32,940 nucleotides of DNA from Guillardia theta CCMP2712 (Eukaryota; Cryptophyceae; Pyrenomonadales; Geminigeraceae). The stretch spans positions 210,547-243,486 of the forward strand of contig NW_005434640.1 of NCBI RefSeq assembly GCF_000315625.1, read 5' to 3'. The notes under the pieces are model-generated. The model made no database searches, had not been told where the DNA came from, and saw nothing but the letters and a program-made list of their open reading frames with translations. Numbering within the stretch: the first letter of the stretch is position 1; every line of letters starts with the position of its first letter. The translations under genes and the position numbers were made by a program. Below, piece by piece: positions 21,534 through 32,558 of this stretch.

Positions 21534-24260
21534 TCAAGTCGACGTGATCCTGCCCTCGCCTTGCGTCTCGTTCCTGACTTGAACAGGGTATGGACGCCTC
21601 CGATTGTCAGTCACCAGCCCCAGCACGATGGCGGAGGAGTTGCTGCCTCCTCCCGCCCCCTCCGACCCTCCCCCTCTGCTCATCACGTTTCCTGTGATGG
21701 AGCTCAGCACGTCTCGGATGCCCAGGATCGAGATCCTCGGCGCCGAACTGCTCTCGGGGGGCTTGTACGCGTAGTGTACCGCCTGCACCTTAACCATGTC
21801 CTCCTGCTCCTCCACGATCTTCATCACACCTGAGAACACTTTGCGGCACATCGGGCAGTGCCGCCCTGCTGGGCCCTGGTTCCATAACGAGGTGGCACAC
21901 TGCAGGCACAGTCCTCCGTGCCCGCACTCCAGCAGAATCGCCTCCCGGTCCCGGTCGAGGCAGACGATACAGCTCGTGTCCTCTCCGCCTCCATCCTCCC
22001 TCCCACCTTCGCCTCCCTCACCCTTGGCTTGTCCTGCCTCACTTGCTACAGCCCCACTCGCTTCAGCCCCAGCATCCGCTGCCGTGCTCTGCGTTCCGTC
22101 GCTCACTTTGCCCTTGTCCTGCGCAGCGGCGTCGTCCTTGGCTTCAACAGTAACCTCCACATGCACGCTGTTGGTATCGGTGCTGCCTGTCTCGTTGCGA
22201 CGATAGAGAGTGTCGGCGACTTTCTTCATGACCTCAGGGGCTGGTTCAGTCGAGCATACCTCCTCGACCTGTTGGAGCTCCACTTCACCCCTCAAGCCGG
22301 TGTTGGTTCCCATCGAGCGAACATTCCTGGAGCGGATCCCAAACAAGCTCACTCCCCTCGGGCCTCGGCAGAGCACGCAGCGCCCCGCACAGAACACAAA
22401 GACGGCAAACAGGACTCCTCCGAACCACCACTTCCAGGAGGAAAACGAGCTGCCGGCCATAAACGCCACGACCGAGAACTCGTTGCTCGGCGCGTCATTC
22501 TCCATGAACAGCAGCAAGTACACAGTAGCTCCCTGATCCCATTGGTCGATCATGACTTGCAAGCCGGGCGTTCCATCTGAGGTGTAGCCCCAGTCGCTCA
22601 CTTGGTAGTAGGCCATCCTCCCGTTCCTCTTGGTCGCTGCGTATATCCTGGTTGCAGCCTGCAAGGTCTGCCATTGCCTGTAGGTCTGGGAAGTGGGAGC
22701 AGACGAAGGCATCAGCTGGAAATAGAAGTTCCCTTGCGTGTCTGACGGGACCGCCGAGAAAAGCTGAGCCCTAATAGTCTTGTCTACCGCAAAGTTCATC
22801 GGAGTGTCGAGCTGCAAGGAAGTGGGGGCCACCAGGTACGGCGTCATCGTCCAGATGCTCTTCATGCCGGGATCGATAGTCCACGAGATGTACCTGTCCC
22901 CATCGCTCTTGAGGAACAGAACGGATGTGTACGAGTAGTCGGCCATCCCATCGATCTCTGAGTCATGCCCTCCTACCCACTTGCTCCAGCTCCGCTCCGT
23001 CGCCAGGGCGCCCAGACGGACGAACATCCTCGAATTGACGTTGGACAAGGCTGGAGTGATGCGAGGCTGGAGTAGGACCAGACCATCGTCGGAGGGGTAG
23101 AAGTACATGAACGTATGCTCGTTCTTGTTGACAGAGAACGGATACGGCTGTCCTTCAGCGAGCATCACGGCTGTCTTCTGAGACGCTGTTACGGATGCAA
23201 CGTACTTTTCCGTTGACTGCAACGCCATGTAGTAGACAGAAGTCCTGACAGGAGAGCTCAAGGTGATGGACGAGTTTCCTGTTGACTGCAACCAGTGTCA
23301 TGGGCGAAGAGGAAGCACAAGGCACTTATTGCTCACCGAGTAGTCGAAGACTGGAGGGGAGTGAGACAGATCAGGGAGGAAAGATGTCCTAAAGTACCAA
23401 TTCAATGTGGAAGAAGCATCGGAGCGCCTTGTTTGGTCGACTAGCCCTTGCTCTTTGCTCCTCCGATTGAACAGAATGTCGTCGTACTGCAACCCTCCCG
23501 ACACACTTCCTTGCGAACTCCTCACTTGAACCTTCATCGAATCTCTCTGATTGCCCATCATGTGTGAGCCCTTGATTTGCTGCTCCATGGGAAGATTCGC
23601 ATTGCTCTGGTCGCTGCGAGCGGAGACGTTGGAGTTCGCAGCAGAGCTATTGGCGCCTCCGGCTGCCGCTGTCTCATTGCTCGGCGGTACGACGGGGTTC
23701 GCGGCAACATCGACTTGAAGGTACGAGAATTCAGACCTGCAAGACGGGCAGTCAACGACAAGGAATGCATCCAACCTCCAACCCACCAGGTGATCGAGCC
23801 CGACTGCGATATCTTGACGTACGTCGTGGTCGAAGCAGGCACAGTCAGCGTCGTAGCGGCAGTGTCTTTCAAAATCATGGTCGCGAGCAGCGAGGAGCCC
23901 TGTATGATCTCACTCAGCAACTCCATTGCAATCGGCAGTCGACCCTACCGCTTCAGTGCTCTGAGGAGGGTTCGTCAACGACCCAGGGCAGAGCATGTAC
24001 TGGGACTGCCCATCCGCCGATATAACGCAGAGGCAGCAGTAGGCAGTGCCAGCCAGCGATACAACATCTGAGTTGGCAGCTTGTGTGCAGGAAGAAGATG
24101 TTATGGGACAGGGGAGGGTGCATTGTTGTGACGGCCAGTCGAACTGGCTGCTGCTGCACTGCTGCCCTCGTGCATGTCGCACCCCCCCCAACAACAAGAG
24201 CTGAAAGAAGAGACCAGAGATGAGAAGTCTAGAGAAGTTTCGCCCGAAAGGACGTTCCAT
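21534..24260 (-). CDS. Single-pass membrane protein with C-terminal RING finger
   Basis: Four exons: 24260-23949, 23899-23787, 23736-23337 and 23285-21534. Introns are 49, 50 and 51 nt; product 858 aa. Residues 1-32 form a signal peptide (LLISGLFFQLLLLGGV, then ARGQQ). A Cys-rich N-terminal segment (about 34-95) and a large Ser/Asn-rich ectodomain follow, with one transmembrane helix at about 559-576 (WKWWFGGVLFAVFVFCAG). The cytosolic tail is rich in Ala/Glu/Gly and holds a C3HC4 RING at 714-755: C714, C717, C729, H731, C735, C738, C752 and C755. All eight ligands are present, so a ubiquitin-ligase role at a membrane is likely. I do not recognise the ectodomain family. The start is the only ATG giving a signal peptide. 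Confidence 0.82.
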
Positions 24261-25352
24261 CCTCGCTTAAGTTAGTGCGTACGATGATAGACGGAATCCA
24301 TGAAATCAACCGAGTTCTTGCCAAAACGCGCCTGCAACGTTCAGTGTGAGAAGCGCTGAAAGGACCCTCATTGTCACAAGCACGATGCACATCCCTCTCA
24401 CAACTTCCAAGTCCCTCAAACACTACAGCATCTTTCCAGATTGCATGTAATGGGCAGGTTCTTATCACACCTAACCCTCGCAAGTCTAAACGACAACACC
24501 AAAAATTCTTTCCCCCATTCACTGGCGGTTTATTTCTGTGGAGCTTGCTATGCGGGCCTCTCTGTTCTCCTAGTCTCTGCTCTGCTCTGCTCTCTCGGTC
24601 TCCTCTGTCCCCGTGACCATGCCCGGCCCCGCGCTCCTTTATGTCATCCCGACTGGGAGTTTCGCTTATCGGCCATCACATCCCTTCTGTTTTACTCCCA
24701 AAAATGATTGTATCCTTTTAAAACTACTGTAAAAAACTATGATGTGCCCTTTTGTGCCAAAATGTTGGTACAGGAGAACTTATAAACCTAAAATTTGCAC
24801 TAGAGAAAGTTTTTTAATATGGGGGATTATCCCGGAAATCACTCTATATTTGGGATTTAAAATATATTTAAAAACAAGTGTGTTGGGACATGGAAGGTTT
24901 TAAAAAACAGAAAACTCCGGGGTACCCCCGTTTCCAAGGCACTTGATGACCTTGTTGATGACAAATAAACTTACTTTTTAAAATAAAACCCTTTTTATTG
25001 GTGTAGGGGTTGGATCATGGCACGACCCCCTAGTCTACCGCAGACTCTTAGGTCGCACCTAGGGGTTATCTGGGTACCTGGGGATGGCTGGGAAACAGGG
25101 GTGGGGTCTTCAGGAAGGGGTGGAAATACCTCACAAGTTGGCACCCCACCCCCATGGGAAAAGGGCTACTTTGTGGTATTTTCTACCCCTACCCCTGACA
25201 TGAATAGATTGATCGAGAACTGCTCAGAGTAGTTTCGGAGGACCAGCGAAGGATCTTATCCTACCCATTTTCCGAGTCCGCCTCAGGACAGCCACCGCCC
25301 TCTGTCGATGGTGTAGCGCATCCATTTGATCTGGCTGCTGAACGACAAAATA
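24261..25352. other. Spacer with AT-rich block and G/C-rich tract
   Basis: No gene was seen. 24690-25010 is markedly AT-rich compared with the rest of the window (runs such as TTTTAAAACT and AAAATATATTTAAAAAC). 25080-25200 carries GGGGTGGGG and CTACCCCTACCCC tracts just upstream of the recombinase gene. Confidence 0.55.
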
Positions 25353-27734
25353 ATGTCAGCGATTCGAGCGAGCACAGTTTCACAGAATTCAAGATCTGCA
25401 TATACATCTAGCATTGTTCGTTTCTTGCAATTCCTGTACCAAAACATGCGAGCTGTTTTGACTGATGAATTCAAGGAAAAGATTCAAATTGAAATGGAAG
25501 GGGATCCACCATTGCCTTCCAGAAGACGTATCAGAGAAGTCCTTCTGGAAAATTCGGTTGAGTGGACAGGTTAGGAAGGTTTCACTGTTCGCAAGTAATG
25601 AATGACCTTTGTTGTTTTTCACAGGCAGTGCAGAGAGAGTTTATCCTCTGCACTTCGACCGCTTGACTGCGGATGACTTTCTTCTGTGGATCACACATAT
25701 TAGAGGCACTACCGACAATGGTTTTGCAACATACAGCAACCATCGATCGGCATTGAACAGCTTATTCAGAGACTTTCAACATGACATCCCATCACAGTTC
25801 AAGAACGAGATACAGGAATATTACATTGGACTGAAGCGGGATTGCAGTCTTGCGGATTCGACTGGAGTACTTAAAATAACGAATGGGAAAGAGCCTATGA
25901 GTATGTCAACGTATCGCTTGTTCAGTAAGAACATGTTATTTTGCAAGAAGAGGGTTTACATCTTTGCACGCACGTTCTTGATCATTTGCTGGAATCTTAT
26001 GTGCCGTGCTGGGAGTGCAGAATCCATACAATTCAATCATATGCGTTGGAATGAAGACCATCTTCAAATATATTTTGCACATAGCAAGACTGATCAGAGT
26101 GGAGATAGACCGCGAGATCCCAGGAACATATATGCAAACCCCATCAGCCCGGAGATTTGCCCTATTCTGGCCCTTGGAATCTATTTCTTGTGCTATGTTC
26201 CAGACGATCAATGGTTATTCCCAGGCCGATCACAATACAAACGATTTATGCAAGTCCTTGGGCAAATTATGAAGCCGCCCAACAACAGAGGCGAGGCAAC
26301 CGATGACGTGGATGTTGATGAGGCAGAAATTCATGATCAGATGGATACAGTTCAAAGGGCAGTGACGACCCATTTGTTATCCCTAGGTCTGCAACCGCAA
26401 GACATAGGCATTCACTCGATACGAAAGGGGTCTGCGACATTTTGTGCTTCTGGAAGCACTCACTGTCCGTCAAGTGCGTCACTTTCAGTGCGAGCAGGAG
26501 GGGCCAATGGACCTATCTTTCAGACTGATCTGAGATATGAAGCAGCAGGGGATTGTTTTGTAGGTAAGCTCATCAGATGTCTTTCAGGCTTTTCATGGGC
26601 TCACGAAGTATGACAGGACGGACAGTTGCGGGTCTACCGATAGACCAGGCAGAATTTGCTATTTTGCCTCCGCACTTTGTGGACAGGGATGAGAATCTGA
26701 CAAAGGCAATCGACCAATTGTTTCCCACTCTGCCAGCATGCATGAAGGGAGTCGCAGAGTATGTGCTGGCATCGGTGGTATATCATTTGGATTTTCTGAA
26801 ACGTAACCTGGAGCCGAGTCACCCGTTATGGCAATCAACACTTTTTCAAGATGAAGGGATGGTGCCCATGTTGAAGCCAAAAGTGGTGTGCTGTATGCCG
26901 CAAGAAGCAAGGGGGAGGCTTCAAGGCACGGGCATACCTCCTCATGTTCACCAGTACATTCACAATGAGAAAGTTTTGACGTCTTTGGCTAAAATACAGG
27001 CTGATATGATTCATTTCAGAGAGCATGCAGACAGGATTGCAGCAGGTCAGAATAACATGCAAGTAGTCAACGAGAATACATCAATGCACAAGGAGTTTAT
27101 CAAAGAGTGCCTTCGAGAGGTGCTACGCGAGTCAGAGTTTCGAGGCAATCCTACAAGGACCAGCCAAGTCACGAACTTTGATGGGAGTGGCGTTGACGCA
27201 GAAGCTGTAGTGGAGCGTGTTGGGAGCATGCGGCGACCAGGACAACAATCATCCGACGGAAACATCTCCGACATAAATGGAGCAGGGTCAGAGACAGGAA
27301 GAAGTGGTTCTTTTCCCGCCAATGTTTACCTGCCGGATGAACTTGGGAACATGATGCAGGCATGGAGCTTGTGGTTCTGTGGAAATGGAACGAAGAAGAT
27401 ACCCATGTTACGCTCTGTTGACCCGTCAGTGTTGCACACGAAGAACTGCAGGAAACGTCTTTCAGATGTGAAATTCCTCGTGAAATGCTTCGAGCAGCAT
27501 GTAAGAAGGATCCTAGCGTATCAAGACCAAGACACACGGGAAGAAGTACAGAGACGGTTGGAAAACTTGCAAAGAGGAGGAGGACCTGTGGACACCCGCT
27601 TGACTGAATGTCGGGAGATATTCGTGATGTACCAGGATTCATTCTTTGCGTGGTTAAACGCAGGAACATCCAGGCGGAAAGGGCAATTGAAGTGGAACAC
27701 CTTAGTGAAGAAATTAAGAGAGAGAGATTTGTAG
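25353..27734 (+). CDS. Crypton-like tyrosine recombinase
   Basis: Tyrosine recombinases of this type move Crypton elements by cut-and-paste through circular intermediates. Exons: 25353-25569, 25625-26563 and 26617-27734. Introns are 55 and 53 nt, both phase 1; product 757 aa. An N-terminal helical core-binding region (SAYTSSIVRFLQFLYQNMRA, then LTADDFLLWI) leads to catalytic motifs: R200 (MCRAGSAES), K227 (FAHSKTDQSG), H336 and R339 (IHSIRKGSATF), and Y377 (LRYEAAGD) as the best nucleophile candidate. Related proteins usually have a Trp in the RAGW block before the Tyr; here it reads RAGG. The C-terminal ~130 residues (MQAWSLWFCGNGTKK onwards) resemble the GCR1-type DNA-binding domain of Cryptons. 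No terminal repeats were found. It may be active, decaying or domesticated. Confidence 0.78.
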
Positions 27735-28176
27735 CTGACTCCCGCATAGAATGAATGACTTGGTAATTTCCAATCAATTACAATCAGAATCAGACGAGAA
27801 CCGTTGAATGACAATTAGAATCATGAAAACTAGGAGATGTTGACTGTGCTGTGCGACAGTCACGGTCAGGTGAGTAAAGAGGGCCTGTTGACTGTGCTGT
27901 CAGTGTGGCTCGGATACGGGTAGCACGGGCCCCGGCCCGGCCGGCGGGACTCCGACTCGGGGGCCGGGCGGCCCGACGGTCCTGGGACTGGCCACATCAC
28001 TAGGGAAGTTCGGAAGCCCAGGGTTTTCAAGTTTTTGAAAATCTGGCGCGCTACTCTATGGCCAGTCGCATCCCGTGATCGGGAGAGGGTGGGGAGGGAG
28101 GAAGACCTTCGTTGGTGAAGGAGATTAACATACTACACAAGCTCTCGTCTAAGGAAGTTTCCTCTTGCTAGCCTCG
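27735..28176. other. Spacer with GC-rich island
   Basis: No gene was seen. 27916-27992 is a GC-rich CCGG island. GTTGACTGTGCTGT occurs twice (27839 and 27888), a short direct repeat that could mark an insertion edge. Confidence 0.5.
27916..27992. repeat. GC-rich CCGG island, copy 3
   Basis: GGGCCCCGGCCCGGCCGGCG followed by ACTCCGACTCGG and CCGACGGTCC, related in word content to the other islands. Confidence 0.5.
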
Positions 28177-29568
28177 ATGGTACCGTTGACAGCGACTCGG
28201 AAAAACTTCCAGCTTCGACTGTTGTTGGGACTGGGCATTTTGTGTGCCTTGATCGCCCAGTCGAGGGTCCATGGGCTGATCCCTCAGACTTTCTTGTTCA
28301 GTCCTTCATCTCGATTCGACCACCTTGGTCGGGACACCCACCAGATCAGGAATGATAACTTTCAACTCGACGATGAAGGACTCGATTTTCAGTATGATTC
28401 TGAACCAGTGACGAGTGACGATACGCCAGGGCACGGCATGTCGTCCTTTTACAACTCATTGGAGAAAGAGCAAGAAGAAGCCTCAAGATTGTTCAGTTCC
28501 ATATCATCGATTTTTCATCGAATGATATTTTCATACCTTGCAAGTTGGCTCAGATTTGCAAAATACATTGGTGAATACTTCTGCAGAAGCTCCAGGTCCA
28601 GAACGCGAATGGATGCGATATCGCATGAATCTGATGTGGACATTGGCGACGACTACAATGAACCCTACGAATCATTCTATGAGAAGCGTGCAGTCGAGCA
28701 GAGCGGTAGTGAAATGTTTTCATCGCCGAGGTATGTTGCGGTCAACCTAGTTGTAAGCTCTTAGCGGCATTACAGGATCTACACTGCGTCAACCAGTGAA
28801 ACCAACTCTAACAAAGATGATGTCTTGAGTGCGAGAGAATGCAGGGGCTCCCTCGATCTGTCTGATTCTCCAGGTTGTTGAGGTTGAGATGGGTTTCCAA
28901 TGGAAGCGTGACTGTCCTAGGTTTAGATCAAGCTCGTGCAAGAAGTTGTATGATCTCTCCATACCACCCTTCTTTTGGAAGACGTACGCTGCATGCTTGT
29001 CTTCTTGGTCCTCGTCTGACCTTGGCACTCTTACCAGGACCCCTTGACATGATGTTGACTCCAAACTCACAGGTTACCTGACTCAACAAGAGCCTTGCTT
29101 TGATGTGCAGTTTGTGTACAGCTGTCAGAGAGGTTCCAGTCTGGGAATCCCTTTTCGCATCGAAAGCTATCACGGGAGGAAGTCGTCAATGAGTTGGGCA
29201 AACAGATTCTCTTCTTGGAAGGGAGGGTTCAAGAATCGCGCTTCGAGCTTGAACGGTACTAACATTATGATGTCTCTTTTCCTTGATCACTTCCACCGTC
29301 AGGACTCGCAAGGACAGAGAACAAATGTACGAGGAGTTGCACCAAGCTCAGATGAAGATAGATCAGTTGGAATCTGAGATCAGCAGGCTCAAATATGAAG
29401 GTGTGATGGATGAGAAGCATGTTTCCGACTTCTTCGTCGGATGAATTGTTTTGTCCAGGTGTAGATAGTGTACAAGTCCAAAGGCTGCAGCGACAGCTCC
29501 AGTGTGTGACACAAGCAAACAAACTTCGAGAACAGGCGATCGAAGACATGTGTGTATATCTCAATTGA
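28177..29568 (+). CDS. Signal-peptide protein with C-terminal coiled coil
   Basis: Five exons join in phase: 28177-28730, 28776-28873, 29111-29255, 29303-29400 and 29459-29568, giving 334 aa. Introns are 45, 237, 47 and 58 nt. The N-terminus is a signal peptide or anchor (LRLLLGLGILCALIA, basic before it). The middle is acidic and Ser-rich, with one amphipathic stretch around RMIFSYLASWLRFAKYIGEY. The C-terminal 120 residues are a coiled coil (SREEVVNELGKQILFLEGRV, RKDREQMYEELHQAQMKIDQ, VQVQRLQRQLQCVTQANKLR). In an alga the leader could be part of a plastid-targeting peptide, but no clear motif is present. Other splice choices across 28874-29110 leave stops or break the coil. Family not recognised. 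Confidence 0.6.
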
Positions 29569-30426
29569 GTGTATGGCCTAACAGAATCATCTCAGATGTA
29601 AATGGATGCCAACATGTCTTGATCGATGCTCATAAAACCATCCAATGGTCATCAAACCATGTCTGTCCCTGCTAGATAAGTTTGAGCTCGGAACGATGGC
29701 CAAAAAATGCGAGTCAGTTGTGTTATGAAGTGCCCTGTATAGGATGAAATAAATGTGAAGCACCGTGTAATTCACCGTGGGGCAGGACTCCAGGGGCTAC
29801 GACTCTTGCACTGCACCGTGAGCACTCGGGGGAGAGGCCCTACAACTGAGGGGAGTGAGCGGGGGAGCGACCGGAGGATGCTTGACGGCCCCGGCACCGG
29901 ACCGGGGGCCCAGGCCCGGGGCGCTGCCCGGCCACAGTGCGACGGTCCCGGCGGCCTCCCCGGGACCAGCCTCATACCGGGGCGATTCCAAGCCCCAGTA
30001 CGTCGGTCCGATAACCATCCAGCCCGGGCCCATCATGGACTCGGCGGGGGCCCTGGTGCCTCCCGGAGTCCCCGGACCCGCTGCCCCCGGGGGGGCCGGC
30101 CGCCGGGCCGCATTTGAGCGTATCTCGACGCACTTTGTCCATTAACTAAAAATTCTTAACGGCTGGCCCTGGGACGGCGATGCTGTGGAAGGAAAGGATG
30201 CCGCGGCGGTGAGAGCAGCAGGGAAGGCGATGGCGAAAGGGCAGAGAAGATCTCATGCATGATGAAGACAAGCTTGTCATCTCTCCTATCACCTCCATCT
30301 TGTACAGTGTGTTAGTTTGCTGCCCTTGACAGTCTCAACCTCCAACTTGAACGTGGGACTGTAGGAAGGGCGCGAGGGCAGGAGAGAGGGAGAGGAGTTT
30401 GAGAGCAGGGTTGCAGACGGTCCACA
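29569..30426. other. Spacer with large GC-rich island
   Basis: No gene was seen. 29569-29770 is ordinary sequence with an AATAAA at about 29749. 29840-30115 is a very GC-rich island. The rest is the presumed promoter and 5' UTR of the next gene. Confidence 0.55.
29840..30115. repeat. GC-rich CCGG island, copy 4 (longest)
   Basis: About 275 bp dense in CCGGG and CCCGG, with CCCGGAGTCC (30064-30073) and GACCAGCCTCA (29963-29973) shared with copies 1 and 2. It has long open frames on both strands, as any sequence this GC-rich would; they have no protein-like features. Confidence 0.55.
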
Positions 30427-32558
30427 ATGGCTGAAGAACTCATATTGAACGAGCTGGAGGCAAAGATTCGAGCTCTGGACGAGTACAAGTCGAAGATCAA
30501 TCAACTTCGCAATGAGAATGGGGACCTCTTATCCAAGCTCCAATCCAAGGAGCAGGATGCAATGGACGTCATCAAGTACCTCAGGTCCGAGAACGACGGT
30601 CTTCAAGAGAAGCTCCGGATCTATGCGCAAGATTCAGAGAAGGCGAAGGAGATGACAGAGAAGATCGTGAGTTTGTCTGTCGTGTTGCTCCACAACAATG
30701 ACATTGCTCTTTCAGGTTATGAAGGCCAACGAAGACCGGGACTTTGCAATCGCCGAGATGGAGACAAGATTCAAGCAGAAGGAAGAAGGCAGAGAGAGCG
30801 AGGTCTGCCCCTCTCCATCTTGCTGGAGGTTTCCTGAGAGGGTCAAGGACAGATGCGGAAGCTACAGGAGGAGTTGGCGTCGCTCAAGTCGTTCAAGGAG
30901 CAGAGGGACCAGTATGAGAGCACGATCTCGCGCCTGCGAGAAGAGCTTGCGCAGGAGCAAGTGAGTTGCCATGGCGACATCAGACTTATCTGCTGAAACA
31001 CCATGGCAGGAGGCGCACAGGCAGGCGATGCTGAGTGTAGAGAGGAAGCTGATAGAGGAGAAGAAGTGATTGTTGTTCACGTCTCTCAGCCTTTCTCCTC
31101 ATGTCTCCTCGCAGTCGATTGCAGAAGGAAGCTCATGCTCAGCTGATGGAGATCAAGCGCAACACTGACGAGGAGGTGCTTTCCCCCTTACCCTCTACTC
31201 CACTTCTGCTCCTCCTGCTCCATCTTGGTCCTAGTCTGCTCCTCTTCATCGTTGTCCTCGCCCTCGCCCTCGCCCTCGCCCTTCACCCTTCACCCTTTCT
31301 TTTCTGCTTTCTGCCTCTCGTCTCACCAGTCAACGTTTCTCACGCTTTCGTTGCAGGTTGTGAATAGGTTGGATGTCTCGACGAAGAGGATTTTGCAGCA
31401 GAACAGAAGATTAGCAGAAGACCTCAAGCTACACGTCCAAGAGACGGTGAGGCGCTAAGAAGCTTCTTGTGCTCTTTCTTTTTGTGTTTGTATGTGTACA
31501 TCTCAGAGATATCAACGTCCTTGTGCATCTTGTTGTGTGTTTTGCCGATGCGTCGATGCGCATGTACACAAAGACCTACCTCTTGATGTTCGTGTACTTC
31601 ACTCCTGCACTTGTGCTAGTTGTGTCGTTGTAGCTTGTCTCTTGGCTTCTGAGCATTCTCTGTGTTGGTATACTGATAATGTAGCTTTGTCGCAGGCGGA
31701 GCTGCAGAAACAGAAGTCAAAGTTAGAGGAGGAAGCCAAGCAACTCCGCAGGGACCTGGAGCTCAATGAGCAGCAGATCGGCGAGTACGCCAAGGACAGG
31801 CACAGGCTGTCAAGGGAGGTCAAAGATCTGCAGGTAGGACCGGTCCGGTATCCTCCTGGGCGGGTCTGGCGCTTCCTCCTCCTCCTCCTCCTCCTCCTCC
31901 TCCTCCTCCTCCTCCTCCTCCTCCTCCTCCTCCTCACTCTCTTCCTCCCCTTTCCAACCCCTCATCTCCCCCTGCAGGGTAAGGTGAAGAACCTGGAGAA
32001 GTCTCTGTCGCAAGTGGCGAAAGACTTTGAGAGGGAGAAGGAGCGGCTGGTGAGCAAGGCAAAGCAAGACATGCAGGATACAGAGGTGAGGGGAAAAGAG
32101 CGAGGAGGAGGAGGAGGAGGAGGAGGAGTGAAGATGTCGTCAGGTGGAAAACACGGGGCTGCGGAAGCTCCTTAAGATCAAGGAGAAGGAGCACAACAAG
32201 ATCAAGAGACTGGCGCAGGATATCATCAGCCAGAGATCAGAGGTGGGAAGGAGGGCGAGGGCGAGGACGAGGGCGGAGGAGATTAGCGAGGGGAGCGAGG
32301 AAGGACTGACAAGCCTGCAGGTCGAGCAATTTTTCCTCGAGGCCCTCGAAGAAGTTCGCGATCAGATTGCGAGGGAGAGGCTCAAGTCCTCCTCCTCCGC
32401 CGCCGGCCCTTCCAGCACCTTCATCACCGAAGAATCGTCGACTCACTTCCAGGTTTCTCCTCCTCCTCCTCCTCCTCTTCCTCCTTCCCCTTCTCTCTTC
32501 CTTGTCCTCGTCCTTGTTCTTGTCCTCCTCCTCCTCCTCCTCCTCCTAGCTTGTTTGA
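30427..32558 (+). CDS. BBOF1/CCDC176-like (DUF4515-type) basal-body coiled-coil protein
   Basis: BBOF1 is a ciliary coiled-coil protein required for basal body orientation or axoneme integrity. Eleven exons: 30427-30666, 30716-30802, 30853-30960, 31010-31065, 31115-31175, 31357-31446, 31696-31833, 31978-32085, 32144-32242, 32321-32452 and probably 32550-32558. Product about 375 aa. It is coiled coil almost throughout. The DUF4515-like core is exons 3-8 (KLIEEKNRLQKEAHAQL, then RLDVSTKRILQQNRRLAEDL, ELQKQKSKLEEEAKQL, REVKDLQGKVKNLEKSL). A VEQFFLEALEEVRDQI motif near the C-terminus is also reminiscent of BBOF1. Five introns are 49-58 nt; the longer ones hold CTC repeats. The final exon codes only Leu-Val-stop after a CTC-rich intron. 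Other DUF4515 proteins (such as CCDC166) are the alternative. Confidence 0.68.
31874..31935. repeat. CTC trinucleotide array in an intron
   Basis: About 20 tandem CTC units in the 144-nt intron 31834-31977 of the BBOF1-like gene, acting as an extended polypyrimidine tract. Confidence 0.9.

Noticed and set aside
28789-29070. 93-residue minus-strand frame
   Set aside because: It covers an exon and intron of the plus-strand gene whose splice phases all fit; no independent support.
29755-30145. Overlapping open frames on both strands
   Set aside because: They lie in a GC-rich island with few stop codons by composition and show no domain, start context or splice support.
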